From NCBI RefSeq assembly GCF_008831285.2, contig NC_045148.1:16842802-16906801 (forward strand): a DNA stretch of 64,000 bases. The letters are read 5' to 3'. The position numbers and the translations under genes were made by a program. The DNA comes from Nymphaea colorata. Its lineage: Eukaryota > Streptophyta > Magnoliopsida > Nymphaeales > Nymphaeaceae. The notes under the pieces were generated by a model. It saw nothing but the letters and a program-made list of their open reading frames with translations, did no database searches and had not been told where the DNA came from. Every line of letters begins with the position of its first letter. The stretch's first letter is position 1. This document shows positions 32,498 through 44,709 of the stretch, piece after piece.

Positions 32498-35400
32498 ATG
32501 ATCATCATTATGAAAATGGCAGCTTTACTTCTGTTGGCGGTTCTTCCAGTAGGCGTCCTATCTGCCAGCGTCCTGAGCGGGGGGAAAGGAAACAGTGGTT
32601 CTCAGATGAGGAGGTCTCTTTTGAGATCAATAAGCGAGCCGGATTCGAAAGATTTCGCCGTGGATTTGGACAGCTCTAACTTCGTCAAGGTCCTCAAGGA
32701 TGTACCTGCTCCTTGGGTGATCGTCGAGTTCTTTGCACACTGGTAAGTTAACGTCTTCTTCTTCTTCTCTTATTCTTTAATTTTCTGCTTAGAGTGCTTT
32801 CTGTTTCGGTTATTTGGATTTCATGATTTAGATCGAGAAAGGTTCCTAGTTGTGCAAATTAAGGTTTAAGTAAGATGGTTTCAGTTGAAACTGGGATGAC
32901 TGATTTTGCGTTCTTCGTTATTCCTTTTTGCCTTCGGAGTTATTCACCAACATAGTATATGATGGAAAAGTTATGGATTTCGTTAATTATATAATTAGGT
33001 TTCGGGGTCCTTTTGTATCTTTTCTTGATTCAGCTTCTCTTTGTGAAAGGAATGTTTGTCAAACTTCATTTCCTGAAACACAGATGTTTAGTGAGTGTAC
33101 GTGTGCTCTTTCTCTATATAATAGGAGTTTGATTTAATTTATCTGTTGTTCAGGTGTCCTGCTTGTCGAAATTACAAGGTAATCTAATGGATAAATTATT
33201 TTAAGGCGTAAATCAGAATTAGCTACAACAATATCTCATATGTGATGAATTCTGCAGCCCCATTATGAAAAAGTGGCTAGGCTTTTCAATGGAGCAGATG
33301 CTGCACACTCTGGGATTATATTTATGGGAAGGGTTGATTGTGCTTTAAAGGTATGATGCCTGATTTTTGCTGATATCATGTGAAATGCCATCTCGTATAT
33401 TTCAACAAGTTGATTTACTGAAACTTGTAATTTAGGTTGCTTTATAGAATTCTAGTAGCTATTCTCATTCTTATTCTACATCAAATGGCAATTCATATCC
33501 AAGAACTAATTAGTGGATGCTACTTTTGGTCTAGGTATATCTGTGAACCGTAGCCACACATATCGTGATATTTTCGAAAACTATTGCGATACTAACTAGA
33601 AAATGACAAAAACGAAAAAACCCCAAGAAAATTGTATCCTTTTGAAGAAAAACCTTGAAAAATATATTTATTGTGTTTTTTTCCCGTCCTTTTGTTTTTT
33701 TTTTTTCGTTTTTATCCTTTTTAAGGTTAGTGACATGATGGATTCACCTTTAAATTTAAATTGGGTTATTCATTATCATTCTTATCGTCATTAGGACATT
33801 ATTTTTATCATTTTATCTTGTTTTTTAATGTCTTCGTATTTGTTTCCTTTTTTTATTTTTGCCTAATTTTTAGAATTCTTTTCATTTTTTTAAAAAATTG
33901 CAGAGATTTTCCTTTAATTTTCTCAAGAAAAAAAATTTGTTGAAACTTGAAAGATACCCAAGAAAAACCTTGCCACTATAAAACCGAGAACAATATTTGT
34001 GGCTATGATCTGTGGTTGTTGCATGAGAAGTCACTTGAACTTCATGCATTTAAATGTTGCAGTATGTTTTGTAAGGTGGTCAAATATTGCAACTATACTT
34101 TGAAGTCTCATGTTTCCCCAACGAAAAAGCAAAACCTACATTTGGGGACATCCCCCGGCAAGGTTGCAGCAGAAAACCAACATTTTGGTACAATCTCCGG
34201 AGTCTGTAGCAGGACTTAGTTTAGACTTCAGAGAGATATTGATAATTATGTTTGAACTTTGAAAGTAGACTCTTATAGGTGCATTCAGCCTCCACAACTT
34301 AAATAATTATTAATATGGAACCAGGATTTTACAGTATCTTAGTTTACATTGCATCTCTGTATGCACATTCATCTAGCACACATTTGTCAGTATTGGCATT
34401 TGAGGGTGGTAATGCTGGCATTTGTGTGGTGCTTTCATCCTTAAAAACAGATACACGTGTATCTCATAGTTTATTTTATTTTCTCTAATTCCCATATATG
34501 CACACACACACACACACATATATATATGAGTGCTTTACCAGTCAATGGCCTGAGTGTATTAAAGCGTATAGATCTATTTATCTGATAAGTGCTCTAAGTT
34601 CTCTTCTGAATGTATCACAGTGCAGATAAATACAAATCTATGTGATAAATTTTCTGTTGGCCATTACCCCATGCTTCTTTGGGGTCCTCCAAATGAATTT
34701 GTGTCTGGCCACTGGAAACCTGAAGATGGAAAAGGTAAAATTCAAGCTATTGAAGACGCACACACAGCTGATCGCTTGCTTAACTGGATAAATAAAAGAC
34801 TTGACAGGCATGTTTCTTTGAATGCTTACCTTTTCTCTTTTCCTTTTCTTTGTTATGTTTGAATATTTAGACCATGTGGTGAAAAATTGCTTGTTGGTAC
34901 TTTATTTTGTATGTGAAACTGGAATCTCACCTTGGTCCCTTTCTTAAACTTTCTAAGGGAGCTGGTGTCTTCACTCTTATTTTTCCATATACTAATTCTA
35001 TATCATCTGTAGATCTTTGATGAGAATGTCAATATTGCAGGGCTTTTTCATTGGATGACGAGAAAGCTGAAAAGGTTTTTCTTCATATGCATAATATTTC
35101 TGATTCTGGTCAGGTACTTTAGCAATAACGTTTGTTGTAACTTGTAAGCAAATTCATCATGTATAGTTTACTTAGAAAGTTAGAATACTGTTGCCCATTT
35201 TATGATATTGCTTAAATTTGTGGCATGTAAATGCGGAAGATTCTGCAAGCTGCATTTGATATTGATGAAGCAACAGCTAAAGCTTTTGACATCATCCTGG
35301 AACACAAGGTAGCAAATAACCATGCTTATCAGCTTTTTTTTCGTATCCCTTCCTTTAATTCATATTTGCAAGTTCTTGGTTGTGGCACAGATGATAAAAG

Positions 35401-38400
35401 CAGATACTCGAGCTCCTCTAATACAGTTTCTGCAACTTTTAGCGGCCCATCATCCTTCCAAGAGGTGTGTTGCCTTAGGATCTGATTCATCAGAATTGCT
35501 TATAGTACATAATACATATGACTTCGCTTTCCTTTTTTCACATTGAGTAATACTTTTAGGTGCCGAAGAGGCAGCTCTGAGATGCTTGTCAACTTTGATT
35601 ATTCTTGGCCTTCAAATCTGTGGTCAATTCATGCAGAGAAGGAATCTGTTCCTTCTGGAAACACATCATTCACAAACACTGGCATTTGTGGTGAAGAGGT
35701 CCCTCATGGTTCTTGGGTACTTTGCTTTCTTTTATGCCTTCTCAGATACAGCACTTTGTGAGTTCATGGTTTTAGGGGACATTTTGATTACTAATTGTCC
35801 TATATTATAGTTTACCTTCTTTCTGAAGTTAAACTGAACAGTACGTGCAGCTTTGTTTCTTCCTTCTTTCAGAATGCAATGTGTGGTGTTTTCATTCATG
35901 GTACTTCTCATTCTACATTTCATAGTAGAAGCTTATATGAAAAACTATTACTTGTCAGTATAGTTAGATATACATTTTTTATTGAATTATAGCTTTCGGT
36001 TTGAAGAAATTTAGGTTCATCTAAGTATCTCTAGAAAGCATTCCTTCTAAGCATTTTTTTTTCACGATATCCCTTGACAACATTATCATGCCTTCATGTT
36101 TGTTTTATCATGAAGCAATATTCAGCTCAAGGGCTAATTTTTCCTAGCTAAACCCTGGATAGTACCTTGTCTGCCTTCTGAACTGCCAAAGAATCCAGTT
36201 GAGAATCATGTTCTCCTTTAAGTTCTAATGCTTCAGATACTCATGCTCGGACTTTCTGAGATCACAGACATATAAAATAAACGTTTAAAATTTACATGGT
36301 TCTTGCAATTATGGGAATATGGATTGTGTAAATCATTGTATATCGCTCTTTCGCGGGTGATGATCCTTCTTATATTAGATATGATCTTATTTGATCAAGT
36401 TGATTGCTTGTATATGCAGCCATTGCACCATCTCTACAAAATATACACATTTGTTTTTCTTGTGCACTTATCAAATCATTATGTCAACTTACAGGGGATC
36501 TAATGAATTCAGAGACTCTCTCTCTCATCCACCCTGCAAGAAATGTCAGACTGGCCATTAGAGAATGAAATTCATTTAAATAGCCATGCTTGATATTTAT
36601 TGCAATAGACTTCTACTCTACATGTTCATAAACCATGTTTCTGACTGTTCTTGCTCTGAATAGCTGCAGGTCACAATTTTTGTAGTTTTTTATATCTAAG
36701 CATGTTGTAACATTTACTGTGCTTGGTGAACATTACTTAAAGACATTGTCTATGTTCCGTTGACTTAGAACCAATATTAACTATAACCTTACATCTCATC
36801 TGGACATGATCAGGATGAATCAAGTCCCAAAGTGAAGCCTATGACCTACAAATAAAAGATGAGGTGTATAAATGTTCACACTTCACACACTTAACCGAGC
36901 TAGTGACATTTGGAAGAAATTGCTAATCAACCTTAGGGGAAAAAATGTGTACCTCTTTCCTCTAGGTATCTTCTAGAATATCATCTGATGTTCGTGGGTG
37001 GGTTATTTTCCTGGAGCATCCTATGTAAACTAGAAGGAGAAATGCTCAGCTTTTCTAGGTATTTTCTAGAACATCGACAGCCGTTGGTTGTAAATTTCCT
37101 ATAACATATTATATAAACACAGCTAGGTAACTATAGAATGTCTTATCAGTGTCGAACAATTACCTTTCTATTTTCCCCTTCGACCTTAATTTATATGATT
37201 ATTTAGAAGTGAGGAAGTGGCAAATGGGGAAAAACAGCAAAGTGAATCTATCATGGGCTTGCATTTATTCCTGTCTCAAGGTCTCTTATTTTTGTTTAGT
37301 TCTGCTGCTCTGTTTGTTTTAAATTCATTTAAGAAGATTGGTCCTTCTGTTCCATGGATCCATGCCTTTCCATGTCATCTATTTTATTGCGATATTTACA
37401 TCTGAGCATATGAAAATGTATGAGGTTCTCTATTTCTGGTGACTCATTTATTAAGTGAATAGGATTTGTTCATTCACTCATTTATGCTTCACTTTAGAAG
37501 CTTCATTGTTGGTTAATCTTGTTAAATTTCTGTTATTTCATGTTACTCTGACATTGCATTTTGTCCTTTTTCTGTAAGATGTTTAAAATTTATTTCTCTA
37601 TTACATTGCAGATATTTTGTCGTGGCAGCAGAAATGATACCAGAGGATTCAGGTTTGTCAATGTCTTGTGTCAAATCTGTTTCATCTTTTTTATTTGATT
37701 ATGCTTATTAGCTTCGTGATTGTCATGCACATTCTGTAACTCATTATCATATCCCTGTGAAAAATAGAGTTTCAAACAGACGAAATGATTAATTGGAAAA
37801 GAATTCATAGGTAGGGATATATTGAGTTTTTGTGGTCTGTAAGTTCTCTCTTGTTGAGTTGTTTTGTTGTAGTTTTGTATTGAATGTCTTTTGGTTTACG
37901 TGATTTCCATTTTCATGTACTTGTCTTGCATCTTTACTCTATTACATGCTCTTTGATACTTTTGTTGCTTTATTGTGATTGACTATAACTAAGTCTCTGA
38001 GTTTAGGAGCAACCATCTAGACAATATCTTTAGTCTCTTCTGTTTGTTTTGTCTCTGTCCTGTCCTGGCTTGTGATGTTATCCACTTACATGTACACCTA
38101 TCTATCTAGCCTACCACTTGGGAATCCAGATAGCATGATATAGATGATGGCATTCCTGAATGCAGATCACTTGCTAAGGCCGTTGCTAATTTAGTCAAAT
38201 TAGAAACCTTTTCACTAGATTATCTCCCTGTTTCAGTGAATTGTTTATATCTAAAAAATGCCTTCTGGAGTTACTGAATAAAGACAGTTATGCCCATAAT
38301 AATGAAAATAAAACTCTTGTAACTGTTCATTGTCATCTGCGTACATGTCCGACTATTAGTTGAGGTGCACTTAAGACTGCTAGTCTATATCGAATAATTG

Positions 38401-39346
38401 AATTACGATGGTCATATTATTAACACCAAAGTACATGGGTTCTTTCCTCTAGATAACACAGCTTCATTTCTTTTTATGTGTATATATATATATATATGTT
38501 GTGTGTGTGTGAGAGAGAGAGAGAGAGATGCTTCTGGACTTGATGCAGAGATTCTCCTATTTGATCTGACCTATAAGATCATATGCCTCAACCCATATTC
38601 TTAATTCATTTTATCATACTTTTTCTTGTCGTGGCAGCTGTGGTTTGTGGTTACTTCTCCACTCTCTGTCTGTTAGAGTTGACGATGCAGAGAGCCATTT
38701 GGCTTTTTCTACCATATGCAACTTCATTCATAACTTTTTTATTTGTGAGGAATGTCGCCATCATTTCTATGACATGTGTTCCAGGTACTTCTCAGATATT
38801 TTTTCTTGTGTCATTTCATTCCAAAATTTCTTAGACATGTAATTTTTTTTTTAGTTATTTGATTGCAGTGTTTCCAGTCCCTTCAATACAACCAGGGATT
38901 TTGCCTTGTGGCTATGGAAAACACACAACAAGGTGAATCTGAGGCTAAAGCAAGAAGAAGAAGCTCTTGGTACTGGAGACCCGAAATTCCCAAAAAAAGT
39001 CTGGCCATCCAGGCTACTCTGCCCAGCTTGTTATATTGCTGTGGGCGGGGAGAAAAATAGCACAACGGAAGTTGAGTGGAATGAAGCGGAAGTGTTCCGT
39101 TTCTTAATTGATTATTATGGGAAGATGATTAAGTCATCTTCAGACGGAATTGATCTGACTGGGAAAAAGAGTGACCTGCAAATGGTTGATGATCTGACCA
39201 CATCAAATGCAGTTGCAGTGCCTGTTGGAGCCGCAGTAGCTATTGCATTGGCCAGCTGTGCCTTTGGAGCGCTTGCTTGCTTCTGGCGATCACAGCAAAA
39301 AAACCGGAAGTACTACCACCAACTACACTCTTTAAAGAACATATGA
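32498..39346 (+). CDS. quiescin sulfhydryl oxidase (QSOX), 11 exons, 527 aa
   Basis: Oxidises protein thiols to disulfides in the secretory pathway, passing electrons through FAD to oxygen to give hydrogen peroxide. Exons: 32498-32742, 33154-33178, 33258-33350, 34626-34807, 35041-35113, 35240-35308, 35391-35464, 35560-35716, 37612-37652, 38638-38784, 38869-39346. A signal peptide (KMAALLLLAVLPVGVLSAS) is followed by a thioredoxin domain with WCPAC (82-86), then a spacer, then the Erv/ALR FAD domain with CEEC (356-359), the WKTHNKVN FAD motif (385-392) and the distal CPAC (420-423). One transmembrane segment lies at 484-508, followed by a short basic tail. All three CxxC pairs are present, so it should be active. 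Length is normal for plant QSOX. The start at 32498 puts the signal peptide first; an in-frame ATG at 32429 would add 23 residues. Intron 4 is GC-AG; the others are GT-AG. Confidence 0.94.
33525..33905 (+). repeat. AT-rich dispersed repeat inside QSOX intron 3
   Basis: A T-rich/A-rich stretch beginning CACACATATCGTGATATTTT matches, in inverted orientation, the end of the stretch at 58440-58880 (AAAATATCATGATATCTGTG). Both continue with similar homopolymer-rich sequence (poly-T plus AATTCTTTTCATTTTT-type words), so they look like two copies of one dispersed element. It has no coding capacity. Confidence 0.6.
34808..35040 (+). other. GC-AG intron (QSOX intron 4)
   Basis: The exon ends ...GACAG followed by GCATGT, and the acceptor is AATATTGCAG. 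Only this GC donor keeps phase 2 and the conserved continuation from INKRLDR to SLDDEKAEK. The next GT (34811) would give a stop codon within six codons of the following exon. Confidence 0.85.
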
Positions 39347-42300
39347 GTAGTAGGAGTGGTAATTGCTGCTAGTGTGTTACGGTAGATATTAGAGTTCATG
39401 GCCTTAGAAAATGGCTGATTCATATGTTTTATTTATTTTTAGGCAGAGGAGGAGCATTCAGTGATGTGGTTTCTGGAAACAAAGCTTTACTTGTGGGTGC
39501 GTACTGCTTCTTTCATAAGTGCAGGGGCTCATACGGAACAAAATATCATTTCTTTAAAGTGATTTCCAGATGGGAGCTGGTTACTCTTCCTGGCAAAATT
39601 TCTTCTCGACAGCAAGCCTGAAGCATCGGATTTCTTTACTAACCATCAGTTTTGGAGTTCAGCTTACTGGGATTTGAGATGCTCATCGGCCAAAAAGGGC
39701 ACCTGCTTTTGATCGTATGTACACTAAATCAGTTAATAGAGTGCACAGTTATAAAATCTGTCATGAATTGTTATATTTGGGTTGAAGTCCCAATTTATCA
39801 ATGTCGTGTACGGCTACATGCACATCGAAACACGTAACTCCACACTCATTTGAAGAATTTTTGCACATCATTTGGAACATTTTTAGCCATCATTTTGGCA
39901 TGTTGAATTCACAGTCGTCTCTAGCTCTGTCTGCAAATGCGTCAGTCAATATTGGAGAACGTATGGGAGTTCATATGTTCTTAGTTCGTGTCCTGATGGG
40001 AAGAACCCGACTGATTGCAGATATAGTTCTGTACGTGGAATAAGCTCCAAGAACAAACCTGTTCCCGGTGATGTAAAGTTATTCGACAATCTTGGGACGC
40101 TTAGGCTTGGTCTGGTGCCATATTCCTTTGATTTTTGGCAAAAATATATCCATTATTGTATATTAATTTCCCTTTCTTCTATATAATACTAGCATACCCT
40201 ATAGTCTGACCTTCATAGCGTGTGAATTAACAAAAATTTCTGTGCTTTTTTTTGCGCTTTTCCATTGAAAAAGGAACAGATATGGAGTATTCCTATGTCT
40301 TAAATTGATAAACCTTACTTGGAACCTTCAATATCCGCCTTTAAGCAAAACGATAGGTCAGTATGAAGAAGTTTCCTTTCACTGGCTTGGACGTGTAATA
40401 TCATCGTATGTGCTCCAAAGTGCAGACGCACTTTTTTCTATACGCAAAACGAGAATAACGTGACATCCTGCCAAGCTCGCACAGTCGCTTTTTCATTTTC
40501 TAACGAGATTATATGCGTTCTCATACTTGTTCCTATAACAATGGTATCAACTTGTTGAGTTTTAAAATGTGCACGACGATATCATTCGGAAGATCTTTGG
40601 AGACTATTTATGCTTAATTAATCATTTATTTATTCTTTTAAAGTAGTACTGTTAAGATAAAGTTCGTTCGAAGTGACTGTTTCTTGCCCAATGTACATAT
40701 GTGTGTGTCTCTGTGTGTGTGCTTACCCTTTATGATTTGAGAAATTATGAAATGGCAAATTGCCAGTTAGTATCTCCTGCAGTTTCTTAGTTTGCATGTC
40801 TGCTGAAAAATGACTTTTTTATAGGTGTGCCTGGACAGACGCAGTAAGGCTATTCATGGATCGCTCGGGCTGAGTGATTGTTCAACCCTGTTGAATCGCA
40901 TGACCAGGTAGTGGCAAAAGCAATTAGCATACATGAAGCCTCTCTAGTGTGGCTTAACTGTATGGTAGGATCTTGGATTACCAACTTGGGAGATTACAAG
41001 AACAACAAAGGATTTTGAAATCAAACAACTTTGTTGAAGCTAAAAAAGAACCCACCATAGATCATTCCATTTTCATTACTGATAAATGTAGAAAAGATCC
41101 TTGAACCTTAGAATCATCTTCCTGACTCCATGAGCCAAAATTTTGAGCTGCCATGCCTAATCTTTAACCTCCAACCAGAATAGATCTAGTTGGTTGACAA
41201 CCAAGATCATTAGTTCAAGATGAAGTCTGGCACTATATGACTGGGCTATATGCTCTAGAAAAAGGCATCGCCCAATTGGTAGAACTTACGACGACCAGTC
41301 TAAAGCTAAAACTACTAGAGGGTATCCAAAGGTTAAAGAAACAGAAGCTGCAGAGAGTCGAAAACATAATAGGTCCAGCAGGCTGGTCCTTGAGATGGGA
41401 CAAGTTATTTAATGAAACGTACAGAGAGTGTGTGTACCCACGAGTGCACGCATTACTTGGCGTTATGTTGTACAAGTTAACCAATATCTTGGAACCCAAC
41501 AATGGAGTAAGTGTTGAAATTTTTTTTTTTTTTTACCATGACTAGAATGTAGTAGTTTTATTACTCATACCATGACGTGGAGAAACTTGGCTTTTCTTAC
41601 TTGTCTTTATGTCTTTATGAACCAATAGAATCATAAGTATCTTATACATTCCGGCCCCGAACATGTGGGTGCCCAGAAGACTCAAACGCCGTATAAAAAG
41701 AAAGAGAGTAAAGAGCCGTTACCAAATCCAGGAAATGTAAAATCACTTTTACTAAAACACACACCACGGTCGTGGTTAAATGTCGTTCGATTTGAACCTT
41801 GAAGTTGCAGGGCGTCGAGATTTTAATACTCAGGGTGCATCTGTTCTACCCAACAGCAATATGAGCTTCTGAGAAAGAAATTAAAAAGGAAATGAGTTGA
41901 TTATCACGTTATTGGAAGCTGATCTCCAGGAACCATCGCACCCCATGGCCCGAAAAAACGATCTTTCCATGTTCATGTGCTATCTTGAAAGCGTAGCCAA
42001 TTCTTAAAAGCCGAGACCAACAAGTCGAATAACCACGGCTGAGTTGGTCGATTCGACATCTGTATTCCACCAAATAATGGCACGAAACTTGTCAATCTTC
42101 AAGTTTTTTAAACTTTCAGCAGAATGCTGTTCGTTCTTAAATTATTGGAGAGATCGGAGAAAAGAAAAAAAAAATCATCGAAATGGCATCGGGGGATCAC
42201 TCTCAATAAGAGAAAGATAGCATTCTTTTATAAATTTTTGGGCTGTCACATAAAGAGGAGGGATCTTTACAGGATTCGAGCTACATGTGTATTTTCTCGA

Positions 42301-42486
42301 TGTGGATATTCGGTTATTTACATAATCGCACAGCTTCGCTTGAGTGAATGTTAGAGAGCTTACCCTGCCAGTTGAGCCCAACACTCACTAATCTTGGGCC
42401 TCTTTTTCGGCTGGGAAGCGGTCCACAAAGGGAAGGGTGGACCATCTTACTGAGAAACTATGATTTTAAGGGGCAAATCCATTCGC
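39347..42486. other. intergenic
   Basis: 3' flank of QSOX, then unassigned sequence. An open frame at 41237-41545 (102 codons) has no recognised domain and weak coding character. The convergent RINGv gene ends at 42487. Confidence 0.4.
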
Positions 42487-44709
42487 TTAGCTTACATGTA
42501 TTACATGTACACGTTGTTCTTCATCTTCGTCTTCAGATGTACTAAGTGGTTCATCTGCAGCCCCCTGCACATGAAATTCAATTCAAGTCTTTCATACTTC
42601 TATCGACAACAGAAAAAAACAAAAATATTGACAACTATCTTACCTGACGCCGTCTCCTGCGGTAAAACATACTTACTGCACGCACCATTACATAGACAGG
42701 AATGAGGACTCCCGCAGTCTTCAACAGAAATAGCTGTGGAAAACCGGCACTTTGAATCATGGTGACACCAACCAGCTAATTCATTCAGCAAAACAGCTGA
42801 CTGTGGATACTTACTGTTAACATCGTTAATGCGTACTCATCGGATTCACCAATTATGATGGGCAGCGCATGTTTGAGGAGCAGCAGGACTGTGAACTGAT
42901 ATCATTTACAGAAAAAAAGTATTAACATATCAGTCAGCAATCAAACGAAAAACAAGGAACTCAATTAGTTCCAAGAGGTTTGGGTCTCACAATGACAGCC
43001 ACAGCACGGCAGCATAACGCACTTCTTGTACTAGAAACAGTAAAATCATCATAATCAGAATCCAAAAAGCTGCGGTCAGTTGCAACCATTGCTATAAATT
43101 GTGGATTGTGCAAGTCCTGCCTTGAGATTTCCCAACTTCCCCTGAAAGAACAACACCTTGAGAACGAAGTTTTGCAAAGTAGCAGGTGTGCATTCACTTA
43201 TAGAATAAACATCAAGAAGAAAACATTTTCAAACCAGAAAAAAGAGGTGATTTACCGAAAGTTCATTGGAATGCCACCATAATGGAACATTTGAGGAGGT
43301 GCTGTGTAATTGGGCCTGAATGGCTGCATCATAACAGCTTTACTCCGCTCAGTGAAAAGGTCATCTCAAAATAGCATTATAACAATGAATGAACAGAAGT
43401 ATGAACTATATGGAGCACAGAGACTTCCAAACAGTTAAACTACCTGATGACATATCTCACAAGTGGTGTCTCCCTTCTCATTGCACCACCTCTGAATGCA
43501 TTTGCGATGCGCATACTGAAAAAGTATATGAAGATGAATTAATTCCACGAAGAACGGAGAAAATATTCAAAAGCCACCATTTTAAGAAAGCACACGTGAA
43601 CGGAGATTGAGGAAATCGATACGATGGCAAGAAGCCTCTTGGGACTCGAAAACTCAATACAGGAACGCGAGAGTAGAACAAGTTAAGCACCAGCGATATT
43701 TCAGCATTTAATACTTCTTGAACTAGCAAATCCGAAAAATTGTCCATTGTTTACAAGCGAAAAGAAGCTATTGAGTGCTTCAACTAAACTAAACAATCGC
43801 GTTATAGGTGATGCACACAAAACCTGGCCCCATCAGCTGCTGTTGCAGTCTTCACATCCTTAATTACAGCCCACCGCCTTTGCCATTTTTCTGGTTTATG
43901 ATACACTATTGGTTGGTTCCTATGTGTACCAGGATCTTTTCGCTTCAGTATTATTTGTTCGCATGCTTCTGATGTTCCATTAGCATCCGTCACATTCTTT
44001 TTGACATTATCTTAGAACCACAAAGTAAGCGTTAACCTACCTTAGTAATTCTTCAATCCAAGACGAAAATAAACAACGGGGACGGTCACAAAAGTTCCAA
44101 CGTTTACAACTGAAGTTCAGGCTTCACGCGTCACAGTTACATGACACAGCAGCTAAGATCCTATTTGAATCATCTCAAGGGTTTCAATTTCAATTAAGAT
44201 TTTACCAAGGAAAAAAAATCAGACGAAGTAAAGTGAAAAGAAATAAGCAGACAGGTCTACCCAGTCAAATCCAGATTAATTTGAAGATTGGGAAATCTTT
44301 CCGGTGTATGGATTTAAAAGAGGTTTCAGGAATACAAACGGACAAGGAAAAGGTGGAAGGAATTACCAACCAGCATCATTCTGCAGTAAAGTGTCTAGGG
44401 TATGTAAATAGGTTTTACCATATCAACACAAAATCAAAAGAAAAAAAAAATTACCTTCAGGCTACCACAACAAGCACACGGAGACTCCATGTTGCAGTCA
44501 TGGTCCTCATCCTGGCAAATCCGGCACTCCACCAATTTGGGCACCGCAGACACAGCATCGCCGTCGCCGGAATTCCATTGTGTGGCCAAACCCGTCGACG
44601 ATTTCTCGTCCGCCACTTGGATTTGGCTCATGTTTCGGCTCTGGATTGCCGCCTCCAGCGTCGATGCAGTGATCAAACGATCCACCAATAGCACAAAATG
44701 ATCACCCAT
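42487..44709 (-). CDS. membrane RING-CH (RINGv/MARCH-type) E3 ubiquitin ligase, 7 exons, 264 aa
   Basis: Likely E3 ligase that brings an E2 to membrane protein targets. Exons on the minus strand: 44709-44455, 43515-43444, 43323-43256, 43141-42991, 42895-42815, 42733-42644, 42564-42487; all GT-AG and in frame. The C4HC3 RINGv is complete: C62, C65, C78, C80, H88, C91, C104, C107, with the typical [29 protein letters not shown] follows, then the plant-specific DUF3675 (PF12428) segment, with [20 protein letters not shown] and two hydrophobic helices (about 172-197 and 210-229), ending in an RRRRRQ stretch and an acidic tail (SEDEDEE). The arrangement places both termini in the cytosol. An upstream GA/CT-rich stretch at 45138-45172 may be part of the leader, with a possible 5'-UTR intron between it and the ATG. 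Substrate unknown. Confidence 0.93.

Noticed and set aside
41237-41545. 102-codon plus-strand frame between QSOX and the RINGv gene
   Set aside because: No recognised motif, an equally long antisense frame, and no splice or promoter context; left unannotated.
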